From Candidatus Agathobaculum merdavium (lineage in GTDB: Bacteria > Bacillota > Clostridia > Oscillospirales > Butyricicoccaceae), in NCBI GenBank assembly GCA_019115615.1, contig DXDE01000107.1, positions 1 through 36,481 of the forward strand: a stretch of 36,481 nucleotides of DNA, in the 5' to 3' direction. The notes below the pieces were generated by a model. It did not search any database. It was not told where the DNA came from and worked only from the letters and a program-made list of their open reading frames with translations. Each line of letters starts with the position of its first letter. Position 1 is the stretch's first letter. Position numbers and translations under genes: made by a program. Positions 22,937 through 30,610 of this stretch are shown piece by piece.

Positions 22937-23929
22937 TCAGATGCCGCCCCAGCTGAGCGGATAGGCCGTATCCTCCAGCTGAACACCGCGCGTGCGCAAA
23001 ATCAGCGTAAGCATGTGCAGCAGGCTGCGGCTGAAAATGCGCACCCGCCCCTCAGGGATATCCATGCCGTCGAGCAGCGCCTGCGCGCGGACGATCTGTG
23101 CCTCCCCGGCTGTCCCGTCCGCCAGCGCGGCGGATACCGCATGGACAAAGGCTGCCAACTCCCGCAGCATGGCAATGCGCTTTTCATCCAGCTCGGCGCG
23201 CCATTCATGGTCGGTGATCAGATAGGAAAACCGCTGCGCCAGTGTCGAAACCATATCGTGAAGCTGGTTATCCGGCGTCTGCCGCGAGAAAAACTGCTGG
23301 TGATAAGACATCTGGTGCAGCGTGCGCAGCAACGCGCGGAAGCGTTCATGCAGTTCCTTCTGGCGGTCCGGCTCGACCAGCAGCAGGAGCAGATCGCCCA
23401 GTTCGTTCAGTGCCCGCTCCAGCGAGAGCGCCGCTGCCGCCGGACGGCGGGTCAAACGGCCGTACAGTGCGATCGCGGCCGCAAGGTACGCCACGCCGCC
23501 CCAGAACACGATCAGCTCGATAAAAAGCTGCGCCGGGTTTGCCGGCGGGATGAGCGACAGGAACACAAACAGCATCGCGTAGGTAAAGTAGCCCTTGGGG
23601 TTGAACCGCGAGCTTTGTGTCAGCACCAGCACGAACGGCACGCAGATATTGAGCACAACGCAGGCGGCAAGGCCGGTCGAGGCGATATAGCCCAGCACCA
23701 TCAGCACGCTGCCGATAATCAGCAGACGCAGATATTTGACCGCGGTGTTGTCGCTGCGCTTATAGCGCGTTTGAAAAAACACGGTGACGACCGATACGAC
23801 AATCACGTATTGCAGGCCGTACACCGCGCACACAATCGCAAAGGACGACAGGAAAAACAGGATGACCGGCAGCGCGCGACGCAGCGCCGCACCAAATGTG
23901 CGCAATCCCCGTACCATCCAACCTGACAT
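22937..23929 (-). CDS. FUSC-family membrane protein, N-terminal half, ended by an in-frame TGA
   Basis: The first membrane block (about six helices from PVILFFLSSFAIVCAVYGLQ through FIELIVFWGGVAYLAAAIAL) and first cytosolic domain of a FUSC/YccS-like putative effluxer. It stops at AYPLSWGGI followed by TGA, with the second half continuing in frame directly after. Full-length relatives have both blocks in one chain. The start is uncertain: ATG at 23929 is listed; 23941 and 23917 are alternatives, none with an ideal ribosome binding site. A half-protein might not function, so the locus is either broken or needs readthrough. Confidence 0.75.
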   Translation of the reverse strand: MSGWMVRGLRTFGAALRRALPVILFFLSSFAIVCAVYGLQYVIVVSVVTVFFQTRYKRSDNTAVKYLRLLIIGSVLMVLGYIASTGLAACVVLNICVPFVLVLTQSSRFNPKGYFTYAMLFVFLSLIPPANPAQLFIELIVFWGGVAYLAAAIALYGRLTRRPAAAALSLERALNELGDLLLLLVEPDRQKELHERFRALLRTLHQMSYHQQFFSRQTPDNQLHDMVSTLAQRFSYLITDHEWRAELDEKRIAMLRELAAFVHAVSAALADGTAGEAQIVRAQALLDGMDIPEGRVRIFSRSLLHMLTLILRTRGVQLEDTAYPLSWGGI

Positions 23930-23963
23930 TCCCTCGCCCATCCTTTCTGTGTCAAAACGCAAT

Positions 23964-24027
23964 GGGGGACAGCATGCCGCCGTCCCCCCTATAAGAATAG
24001 TATAAAGAACTCGTTAAGATTTTGCAA
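23964..24027 (-). promoter_or_regulatory. Promoter and 5'-end hairpin of the FUSC gene
   Basis: On the minus strand TTGCAA (24027-24022) and TATACT (24004-23999) are 17 bases apart. Immediately after the expected start site (about 23992) a near-perfect 10-bp hairpin occupies roughly 23964-23988 (GGGGGAC pairs with GTCCCCC, one mismatch). A hairpin at the very 5' end of an mRNA often protects it from decay. Confidence 0.6.
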
Positions 24028-24049
24028 GAGGGCGTGCCGCGATATGCAG

Positions 24050-24083
24050 AAAGGGCCCCGCGCCAAAGCGCGAGGCCCTTTTT
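24050..24083 (-). terminator. Terminator downstream of the PBP gene
   Basis: AAAGGGCC...CGCGC pairs with GCGCG...GGCCCTTT (24050-24063 with 24068-24081) around CAAA. T-runs are present on both sides, shorter on the minus strand. It lies 28 bases after the PBP stop, between that operon and the FUSC promoter. Confidence 0.7.
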
Positions 24084-24110
24084 CAGTCCCGTTATCTGTG
24101 ATGCAAAAAC

Positions 24111-25484
24111 TCAGTAGACCTTTTCGACTGCGGCCGTCAGCACCTTGGATGCCACCGTGCCCGCGACCGACGAACCGCCGCCGCCGTTCTCCACCAGAAC
24201 GATAAAGGCGTAAGGCGTGGCCTCATCGCGCAAAAAGCCGGTGAACCATGCGTTCGGCGTCTTGTCCGCGCCGACCTCGGCCGTACCGGACTTGGCGCAG
24301 ATATCCATGCCCGGGAAACGGTCCTGACCGTAGGTTTCAATAACGTTGTTGTGCATCATGTCCGAAATGGTCTCTGCCGTGTCCTCCTCAATCAGTTTGG
24401 AGGACTTGTGTGCGAAGTACAGGCCAGTCGGCAAGCCATATTCGGTCGTGGATTTTTCGATCAGGCGCGGCATGGCGGCCTTGCCGCCGTTGGCGATCGC
24501 GCCCATATACAGCATCATGTTGATCGGGCACATCGTGTCCTCGCCCTGACCGACGCCCGCCCACGCGAGCTGGTTGTCGTTGCCATCAAAGTTGAAGTGA
24601 CCCTCCGAGGTGTTGATGCCGTCAACCTTGATCGACTCGGTCAGCCCTGCCGCGTCGGTATATTTCTGCATTGTGTCGCCGCCCAGCTCGACTGCGAGCT
24701 GACCGAACACACCGTTGCAGGAGTTGGCGAGCGCGTCCTCGATATCCTGCTCGCCGTGTGCGTACGGACAGGTGACCACGTCGCCGCCGATCTCCACCGA
24801 GCCGGTGCAGTTCCAGCTGCGGGTGAACAGATCGGGGATATTCTCAATCGCGGCGTTGAGCGTGACAACCTTGAAAATCGAGCCGGGAATCGAGTTGGCC
24901 GACAGCAGACGGTTGACATACACGCCGTCCCACGCCGGATCGTCCGGGTCAATGTTCGGCGGGTCGGCAGGGTCAAAGGTCGGGGTCGACACCATGCACA
25001 GGATCTCACCAGTCTTGTAGTTATACACGCCGACCGTGCCGCTCATGCCGCCCAGCGCCTGATAGGCGATGTTGTTCAGATACGCGTCGATCGTCAGATA
25101 CAGGTTGTTGCCCGTGCCGAGCGGCGAATACACACCGGTCAGCAGGTTATAGCCGGACAGCTTATCGGCAAAGGCGGTCAATGCGCCCGAACCAATATTG
25201 CCCGCCGGATCGCCAACCGCGTGCAGCGTCGCACGGCGGATATCTGCATCCGGATAGTAGGTGCGGTTGCCGTTTTCGTCGAGCGAAGAGAGCACGTCGC
25301 CGTCCCGGTCGAGGATGGTGCCGCCCTTGAGCTGGCCGGAGTTGCTGTACAGATGGCGGTTATAGGGATAGGAAGCCCAGTCGCCGCCGTAGACAACAAA
25401 CTGGAAGCAGAACACCGCCAGACCAAGCCCGAGCAGCGCCGCCAGAATCAGGCAGAACACACCGCGTTTTTCGATTTTCCGCAT
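24111..25484 (-). CDS. Class B penicillin-binding protein (PbpA-like transpeptidase)
   Basis: Peptidoglycan D,D-transpeptidase anchored by one N-terminal membrane helix (residues 8-31), facing outward. The 457-residue protein has the three active-site motifs: S202xxK205 (GSIFKV), S255CN (NSCNG) and K398SGT (AKSGTAE). Before them, GGTILDRDGDVL near 54 belongs to the PBP dimerisation region. It is shorter than typical PBP2/PBP3 and resembles the PbpA partners of RodA/FtsW in actinobacteria and clostridia. Its ATG directly follows the TAA of the FHA-FtsW/RodA gene (no gap), with GGGGAGG inside the end of that gene as ribosome binding site, so the two are translationally linked. Confidence 0.92.
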   Translation of the reverse strand: MRKIEKRGVFCLILAALLGLGLAVFCFQFVVYGGDWASYPYNRHLYSNSGQLKGGTILDRDGDVLSSLDENGNRTYYPDADIRRATLHAVGDPAGNIGSGALTAFADKLSGYNLLTGVYSPLGTGNNLYLTIDAYLNNIAYQALGGMSGTVGVYNYKTGEILCMVSTPTFDPADPPNIDPDDPAWDGVYVNRLLSANSIPGSIFKVVTLNAAIENIPDLFTRSWNCTGSVEIGGDVVTCPYAHGEQDIEDALANSCNGVFGQLAVELGGDTMQKYTDAAGLTESIKVDGINTSEGHFNFDGNDNQLAWAGVGQGEDTMCPINMMLYMGAIANGGKAAMPRLIEKSTTEYGLPTGLYFAHKSSKLIEEDTAETISDMMHNNVIETYGQDRFPGMDICAKSGTAEVGADKTPNAWFTGFLRDEATPYAFIVLVENGGGGSSVAGTVASKVLTAAVEKVY

Positions 25485-27236
25485 TTATTCCACCTCCCCG
25501 CGCAGTTCACGCCGCGAAGGCAGCTTGACCGCAAAGGACGCGTTCTGCCGCGTGTCGGTCGCCTTCAAAAAGGCCAGCATGCCCCAAGCCGACAGCATGG
25601 ACGAACCGCCGTTCGAGACAAAGGGCAGGGTAACGCCGGTAAACGGCAGGATATCGACCGCGCCGAACACGTTCAGGCAGGTCTGGAACACCAGAAGGCT
25701 GGTCGCAGCGCAGGCCGCGATCGTATAGAAGCTCGACCGCCCCGCGCGGCACGCGCGCACCGCGAACACGGCCAGCGTGATGATACACAGGATGGTGAGC
25801 ACCGCGATAATCAGGCCCCATTCCTCGCACAGCATGCCGAATACGATATCGGTATCCGCCGCGGCAAGGCCGGCCAGCCAGCCCTTGCCCGCGCCCACGC
25901 CGATCATGCCGCCCGAGGCAGCCGCGGTCAGCGTATGGGTCTGCTGGAAGCCCGCGCCGTACACATCCTCCCAGATGTGGCCCCACGAGGAGAAACGCGC
26001 CGCGACATGCCCCTTGACCGTCAGCAGCACCATGCCGCCGGCAAAGCAGCCCGCGCAGATCAGTCCGAGCGTGGCAAAGTCGCCCGAGCGCAGGAACGCG
26101 ATAACAAGGAAGGTGACAAAGAACACCAGCGCCGTACCGAAGTCGTTCTGCAGCGCAAGGCACGCGCCGCAGATTCCGGTCAGGCCGATGAACATCCACA
26201 GGTTACGCTTGTTGAACAGGCGGTCAAGCGTTGCCGCGCCCGCAAAGATATAACAGATCTTCGCCAGCTCGGACGGCTGCAGCGACATGCCGCCCAGCCG
26301 GATCCACGCCTTTGCGCCGCCTTGGCTCGAGCCGATCAGCAGCGTGATGACCAGCATGCCGACGGCCGCCGCCCCCATAAACCAGCGCACCTTCTGCGCG
26401 CGCGTCAGGTCACGCAGGAAGAAGCCGAGCACCAAGAACAAAGCCAGCCCCATCAGGATCGCGACCAGTTGCTTGGGCATCTCCTCGGGCACCTTGGAGC
26501 CGGTTACCGCCAGCGACAGCGTACACAGGAAAAAGGCGATCGTTTCCATCTCAAAGCCGATGCGCCGGAACGAACGCAGGATGATGAAATAGCCCCAGCA
26601 CACAAGCGTCAGCACGAGGAAGGTGAGCGGGATGGTGACGGTTGCCTCCTCCCCCGCGGCGACGATCAGCTGCAGGGCGGTCAGCACCTGAAACAGCGTC
26701 AGCAGTACGAGCGAACCCCACATGCCGGCCGGACGGCCTTCGATGCGGCGTTCCGCCATCTGCTCGCGCTTTTCCTCGGCCGAAATCGGCAGCATCATAG
26801 TCGGGATGCCGCCAAAGGCGACTGTGTCGCCGTCCTCAACGACCGCGTATTCGTCCACCGGCAGGTCGTTGACCGTCACACCGCCCTTGGAGGCGAGGTC
26901 ATACACCGTCCAGCTGCCGTCGTCCTCACGGATGAGCGCGGCATGCTGCCGCGAGACCGAAGGATACTCCAGCTGCACATCGCAGGCGGGCGCGCGGCCG
27001 ATGATATTCTCCCAATGGGTCAGCGGCAGGCGCACGCCGTTTGCCATGGCAAGATAGCCCCAGACCTCGTCTGGGTGCTTGACCTTCCATAGCGAGCGGA
27101 TCGCGCCGACCAGAATCATCAGCGCCAACAACGGGAACACAAAACGCACGACCGTGGTATACCATGCGCCGACCAGCGGGTTTTCCGCCAGAAAGCCGGT
27201 GATCGTGTCCAGCAGGCGCTGCAAAGCGTCGGTCAT
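25485..27236 (-). CDS. FHA domain fused to an FtsW/RodA/SpoVE-type glycosyltransferase
   Basis: A 583-residue membrane protein of the SEDS family, which polymerises lipid II glycan strands together with a class B PBP. It has an N-terminal helix (about 27-48), then an FHA phosphothreonine-binding domain at roughly 62-140 with IGRAP 79-83, SVSRQHA 93-99 and SKGGVTVND 116-124 (the Arg, Ser, His and Asn of an active FHA). The SEDS core follows from about 170, with GGMSLQPSELAK near 315-326, QNDFGTA at 363-369 (D365 in the family's key Asp position) and VSNGGSSML near the C-terminus. The start at 27236 has AAAGGAGG upstream. The fusion implies control by a Ser/Thr kinase. Confidence 0.92.
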   Translation of the reverse strand: MTDALQRLLDTITGFLAENPLVGAWYTTVVRFVFPLLALMILVGAIRSLWKVKHPDEVWGYLAMANGVRLPLTHWENIIGRAPACDVQLEYPSVSRQHAALIREDDGSWTVYDLASKGGVTVNDLPVDEYAVVEDGDTVAFGGIPTMMLPISAEEKREQMAERRIEGRPAGMWGSLVLLTLFQVLTALQLIVAAGEEATVTIPLTFLVLTLVCWGYFIILRSFRRIGFEMETIAFFLCTLSLAVTGSKVPEEMPKQLVAILMGLALFLVLGFFLRDLTRAQKVRWFMGAAAVGMLVITLLIGSSQGGAKAWIRLGGMSLQPSELAKICYIFAGAATLDRLFNKRNLWMFIGLTGICGACLALQNDFGTALVFFVTFLVIAFLRSGDFATLGLICAGCFAGGMVLLTVKGHVAARFSSWGHIWEDVYGAGFQQTHTLTAAASGGMIGVGAGKGWLAGLAAADTDIVFGMLCEEWGLIIAVLTILCIITLAVFAVRACRAGRSSFYTIAACAATSLLVFQTCLNVFGAVDILPFTGVTLPFVSNGGSSMLSAWGMLAFLKATDTRQNASFAVKLPSRRELRGEVE

Positions 27237-27270
27237 ACCGTGTTTCCTCCTTTCAAAAATCCAATTCTTT

Positions 27271-27299
27271 AACCTAATTATTATATCACAGCTTGTCAA
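27271..27299 (-). promoter_or_regulatory. Promoter of the FtsW/RodA-PBP operon
   Basis: On the minus strand there is a perfect TTGACA (27299-27294) and a perfect TATAAT (27285-27280) preceded by TGA, but only 8 bases apart, too close to work together. TATAAT may act as an extended -10, or TTGACA may pair with TAGGTT (27276-27271) at 17 bases. Overlapping promoters are possible. Confidence 0.5.
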
Positions 27300-27330
27300 G
27301 CAACGGATGAACAAAGCGTAACGGATGCCC

Positions 27331-27359
27331 TTGACAATACCGTTGCTGCATGATAGACT
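27331..27359 (+). promoter_or_regulatory. Promoter of the glycine riboswitch transcript
   Basis: A perfect TTGACA (27331-27336) and TAGACT (27354-27359) are 17 bases apart, with TGA before the -10. Transcription starts just before the first aptamer. It is divergent from the FtsW/RodA promoter about 30 bases away. Confidence 0.7.
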
Positions 27360-27365
27360 GAAAAT

Positions 27366-27570
27366 CTAAGAGCATAGCGACAAACGAAGTTTGCAGGAAA
27401 AAGCCGTATGGCTTGCCGAAGGAGCAAAACTCTCAGGCGTCCGGGTTGCCGGATGGGGACTGTAAATGGATGTGACTCTGGAGAACGCCCCTTGAGGGGG
27501 CTGCCGAAGGTGCAACGCGCGCGGTCAGGGGAAAAACCGCAAGCCAATCTCTCAGGCAAAAGGACAGAGT
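27366..27570 (+). ncRNA. Tandem glycine riboswitch
   Basis: Two glycine aptamers in series. Aptamer 1 has the conserved core GCCGAAGGAGC (27415-27425) with TCTCAGGC (27431-27438). Aptamer 2 has GCCGAAGG (27503-27510) with CTCTCAGGC and the hallmark AAAAGGACAGAG (27549-27569); its P1 stem is ACTCTG (27475-27480) with CAGAGT (27565-27570). The linker between aptamers is short. Tandem glycine aptamers bind glycine and usually switch on cleavage-system or transport genes. Here the target is the alanine/glycine symporter at 27749, with two terminators in between. Confidence 0.95.
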
Positions 27571-27579
27571 GCGAACCTC

Positions 27580-27600
27580 AGCGCAGGGCGGCGCTTTTTT
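27580..27600 (+). terminator. First terminator after the glycine riboswitch
   Basis: AGCGC (27580-27584) pairs with GCGCT (27591-27595), followed by T to 27600. Lying only 10 bases after aptamer 2, it is the likely expression platform controlled by glycine binding. Confidence 0.7.
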
Positions 27601-27634
27601 GCGTTTTCCGCCGTGCCGCATGGACGCTCCTTTC

Positions 27635-27669
27635 AGAGTCAGACCCCAAAAGGGTTTCTGGCTCTTTTT
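27635..27669 (+). terminator. Second terminator between riboswitch and symporter
   Basis: AGAGTCAGA (27635-27643) pairs with TCTGGCTCT (27657-27665, one U-G pair), extended by CCC/GGG, followed by TTTT. It is as strong as the first and independent of it. It lies 80 bases before the symporter start with no promoter seen between. Confidence 0.75.
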
Positions 27670-27748
27670 GTTTGCCGCAAAAACAGAAAAAGGCAGGCTG
27701 CAGCCCGCAAAGCGGGGCGGCGCTGCCGGAAAAAGGGGTAAGAAAGAA

Positions 27749-29122
27749 ATGTCAATGGATCAACTGGCTGATCTTGTAAGCAAGATCAGCAACATCGTGT
27801 GGAACAGCGTGCTGCTTTACCTGCTGGTAGGCACGGGCGTCATCTTCTCGATCCGCACGCGCTTTGTACAGGTGCGCAAGTTCGGTGCGGGCTGGAAGCG
27901 GCTGTTCGGCAACTTCTCGCTGCACGGCGAAAAGGCCGGCAAGGACGGTATGAGCCCGTTCCAGGCGCTGACCACCGCGATCGCGGCGCAGGTCGGCACG
28001 GGCAACATCGCAGGCGCGGCTACCGCGCTGTACTCCGGCGGCCCAGGCGCGATCTTCTGGATGTGGCTGAGTGCGTTCTTCGGCATGTCCACGATCTACG
28101 GCGAGGCTGTCCTTGCGCAGAAGTACAAGACGGTTGACAAGAACGGCCACGTCACCGGCGGCCCGATCTACTACATCAAGGCACGCTTCACCGGCAAGTT
28201 CGGCAAGTTCCTCGCAGGCTTCTTCTCGGTCGCCATTATCTTCGCGCTGGGCTTTACCGGCAACATGGTGCAGGCGAACTCGATCAGCGAAGCATTCCAG
28301 AACGCCTTCGGCGTGGACAAGCGCATCATCGGCGTGATCTGTGCGATCATCGCGGCGTTTATTTTCCTCGGCGGCGTCAGCCGTATCGCGGCCTTCACCG
28401 AGAAGGTTGTCCCGATCATGGCGGGCTTCTATATGATCGGTTGTCTGGTCATCCTGTGCATCAACCACGCAGCCATCATCCCGGCGTTTCGCTCGATCTT
28501 TGTCGCGGCATTTGACCCGCAGGCCATCCTCGGCGGCGCAGTCGGCATCACCGTGCGCGAGGCTATGCGCTACGGCGTCGCACGCGGCCTGTTCTCCAAC
28601 GAGGCCGGTATGGGTTCGACCCCGCACGCACACGCACTGGCCAAGGTGGAAAAGCCGCAGGATCAGGGCGAAATCGCGATCGTTTCGGTATTCATCGATA
28701 CCTTTATCGTGCTGACGCTGACCGCGCTGGTCATCCTGACTTCGGGCCAGCTGCAGGCGGGCGTGCCCGGCGCGCTGGAAGGCACGGCGCTGGCGCAGGC
28801 AGCATTCAACTACGCGCTCGGCTCGTTCGGCAATGCCTTCGTCGCGATCTGCATGCTATTCTTCGCGTTCTCGACCATCATCGGCTGGTATTTCTTCGGC
28901 GAAACCAACGTCAAGGCGCTGTTCGGCCAGAAGGCCACCAAGATCTATGCCGCGATTGTTGTTGTGTGCATCGTGATCGGTTCGGCGCTCAAGGTCAGCC
29001 TGGTCTGGAACCTGTCCGACCTGTTCAACGGCCTGATGGTATTCCCCAACCTCGTGGCGCTGCTGTTCCTGTCCGGCATCGTGGCGCGTGCCGCGCGCGG
29101 CGAGGACATTATGAAAAAGTGA
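27749..29122 (+). CDS. Sodium:alanine/glycine symporter (AGCS family)
   Basis: A 457-residue membrane protein with about 11 helices importing alanine or glycine with sodium. Family marks are ALTTAIAAQVGTGNIAGAAT (about residues 73-92), SNEAGMGSTPHAHA near 289 and IGWYFFGETNVKALFG near 375. The ATG at 27749 has AAAAGGGG 10 bases upstream; a second ATG two codons later has worse spacing. Control by a glycine riboswitch makes glycine (with alanine) the likely substrate. Whether glycine turns uptake on or off cannot be read with certainty. Confidence 0.93.
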   Translation: MSMDQLADLVSKISNIVWNSVLLYLLVGTGVIFSIRTRFVQVRKFGAGWKRLFGNFSLHGEKAGKDGMSPFQALTTAIAAQVGTGNIAGAATALYSGGPGAIFWMWLSAFFGMSTIYGEAVLAQKYKTVDKNGHVTGGPIYYIKARFTGKFGKFLAGFFSVAIIFALGFTGNMVQANSISEAFQNAFGVDKRIIGVICAIIAAFIFLGGVSRIAAFTEKVVPIMAGFYMIGCLVILCINHAAIIPAFRSIFVAAFDPQAILGGAVGITVREAMRYGVARGLFSNEAGMGSTPHAHALAKVEKPQDQGEIAIVSVFIDTFIVLTLTALVILTSGQLQAGVPGALEGTALAQAAFNYALGSFGNAFVAICMLFFAFSTIIGWYFFGETNVKALFGQKATKIYAAIVVVCIVIGSALKVSLVWNLSDLFNGLMVFPNLVALLFLSGIVARAARGEDIMKK

Positions 29123-29130
29123 TCCACCCT

Positions 29131-29159
29131 GAAAAAGACCGCTTCACGCGGTCTTTTTC
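29131..29159 (+). terminator. Intrinsic terminator after the AGCS symporter
   Basis: A perfect 12-bp stem (29131-29142 with 29148-29159, 5-base loop) carries A-runs and T-runs on its two arms. Confidence 0.9.
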
Positions 29160-29176
29160 TTTGTCCTGCCGCCGGT

Positions 29177-29204
29177 TTGACAAAACCCACCGCACGGCTA
29201 TAAT
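29177..29204 (+). promoter_or_regulatory. brnQ promoter
   Basis: A perfect TTGACA (29177-29182) and a perfect TATAAT (29199-29204), 16 bases apart, form the best sigma-A promoter in the window. The 5' untranslated region would be only about 25 bases, leaving no room for a riboswitch or T-box. Confidence 0.85.
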
Positions 29205-29235
29205 AAAGGATAGCAATATGAGGAGGGACCTCTCT

Positions 29236-30537
29236 ATGCAAAAGCTGCACGGCAAAAACCTTTTGCTCGTCGGGTTTACGCTATTTTCCATGTTTTTCGG
29301 GGCGGGCAATCTGATCTTTCCGCCGTTTCTCGGCGCGGAGGCCGGCACAGCCGCATGGCCCGCTTTTCTGGGCTTCGCCATGAGCGCGATCGGTCTGCCC
29401 GTGCTGGGCGTGATCGCGGTGGCGCGGTCGGGCGGCCTGTCCGCCCTCGCCGGACGCGTGCACCCGCGCTTTGCCGCGGTGTTCACGCTGCTGATCTACC
29501 TGTCGATCGGCCCGTGCCTTGCCATCCCGCGCACGGCGAGCACCTCGTTTGAGATGTTCACGCCACTGGTCGGCGGCGGTGTGGGAAAGCAGGCAATCTA
29601 TTCGGTCGTGTTCTTTGCGGTCGCGTTCCTGATCGCCCTGCGGCCGGACAAGCTGACCGACCGGCTCGGCAAGATCCTGTGCCCGACGCTGATCGTGCTG
29701 ATTATCGTGCTGTTCGCGGGCTGCCTGTTTGCACCGGTCGCCGCGCATTACGGCGTGCCTACAGAGAAATACACGACTCTGCCCACAGCGGTAGGCTTCC
29801 TCGGCGGCTACCAGACTATGGATACGATCGCGGCGCTCAACTTCGGCGCGATCATCGCGCTCAACATCCGCGCCAAGGGCATTAAGGAGGACAAACAGGT
29901 CGTGCGCGGCACGATCCGCGCGGGCTGGATCGCGGGGGCGCTGCTGCTTGTGATCTACGCGATGCTGACGCATGTAGGCGCGCTGTCGGGCGCGGCTTTC
30001 CCGCTCGGCGAATCGGGCGCGGATACGCTGTCCTCCCTTGCTTATGCGCTGTTCGGCACGCCCGGCCGTGTGCTGCTTGCGGCGATCTTCCTGATTGCCT
30101 GCCTGAACACCTGCATCGGCCTGATCTCCTGCGTCAGCGAATACTTCCACGGCCTGTTTCCGCGCATTTCCTACCGCGCGTTCGCGGCTTTCTTCTCGGT
30201 CGCGAGCATGGTGGTCTCCAACATCGGCCTTGCGGGCATCATCCGCCTGTCCACGCCCGTGCTGAACGCGATCTACCCGGCGGCGATCGTACTGATCGCG
30301 CTGTCGTTCGTGCCGCAGCTGGCCGCGTTCCGGTGGGTGTATCCGCTGGCTGTCGGCCTGACCTGCGTGCAGAGCGTGACCGAGGCACTGGCGCAAAGCG
30401 GGCTGTCCATCCCTGTCTGGACGGACGCGGTCGCCGCCCTGCCGCTGACAGATGCGGGCTTCGGCTGGGTTCTGCCCGCGCTCATCGGTCTGCTGCTCGG
30501 ACTGGTACTCTCCCGTCGCACGCCGCAGGCCGCCTGA
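29236..30537 (+). CDS. brnQ: Branched-chain amino acid carrier BrnQ
   Basis: Sodium-coupled importer of leucine, isoleucine and valine, LIVCS family. The 433-residue protein has about 12 helices. Typical segments are FTLFSMFFGAGNLIFPPFLG (about residues 14-33), CLAIPRTASTSFE near 94-106, GFLGGYQTMDTIAALNFG near 187-204 and LISCVSEYFHGLFPRIS near 297. The ATG at 29236 has AGGAGGG 8 bases upstream; an ATG at 29218 lies too close to the promoter. It is monocistronic with its own promoter and terminator. Confidence 0.94.
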   Translation: MQKLHGKNLLLVGFTLFSMFFGAGNLIFPPFLGAEAGTAAWPAFLGFAMSAIGLPVLGVIAVARSGGLSALAGRVHPRFAAVFTLLIYLSIGPCLAIPRTASTSFEMFTPLVGGGVGKQAIYSVVFFAVAFLIALRPDKLTDRLGKILCPTLIVLIIVLFAGCLFAPVAAHYGVPTEKYTTLPTAVGFLGGYQTMDTIAALNFGAIIALNIRAKGIKEDKQVVRGTIRAGWIAGALLLVIYAMLTHVGALSGAAFPLGESGADTLSSLAYALFGTPGRVLLAAIFLIACLNTCIGLISCVSEYFHGLFPRISYRAFAAFFSVASMVVSNIGLAGIIRLSTPVLNAIYPAAIVLIALSFVPQLAAFRWVYPLAVGLTCVQSVTEALAQSGLSIPVWTDAVAALPLTDAGFGWVLPALIGLLLGLVLSRRTPQAA

Positions 30538-30560
30538 CTTTCTTCCACACCCCTGTGCAT

Positions 30561-30590
30561 AAAAAAAGGACGCCCTATGGCGTCCTTTTT
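30561..30590. terminator. Shared bidirectional terminator for brnQ and the CDF gene
   Basis: AAAAAGGACGCC (30563-30574) pairs with GGCGTCCTTTTT (30579-30590) around CTAT. Extra A bases on the left give a T-run on the minus strand. It lies between the convergent ends of brnQ (30537) and the CDF transporter (30611). Confidence 0.92.
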
Positions 30591-30610
30591 AGTTGCCCCT
30601 TTTTCCGCGC

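Noticed and set aside
21983..23926. A 647-codon plus-strand open frame opposite the FUSC gene
   Set aside because: Its composition is typical of an antisense shadow (Arg/Gln/His-rich), with no recognisable domain; the minus strand carries clear FUSC membrane segments.
24351..27092. A 913-codon open frame on the plus strand antisense to the FtsW/RodA and PBP genes
   Set aside because: It is rich in Arg, Gln, His and Ala as expected for the mirror of GC-rich coding DNA, has no ribosome binding site, and overlaps two strongly supported genes.
29205..29235. T-box or other riboswitch before brnQ
   Set aside because: The promoter is only about 30 bases from the start codon, leaving no space for an aptamer.
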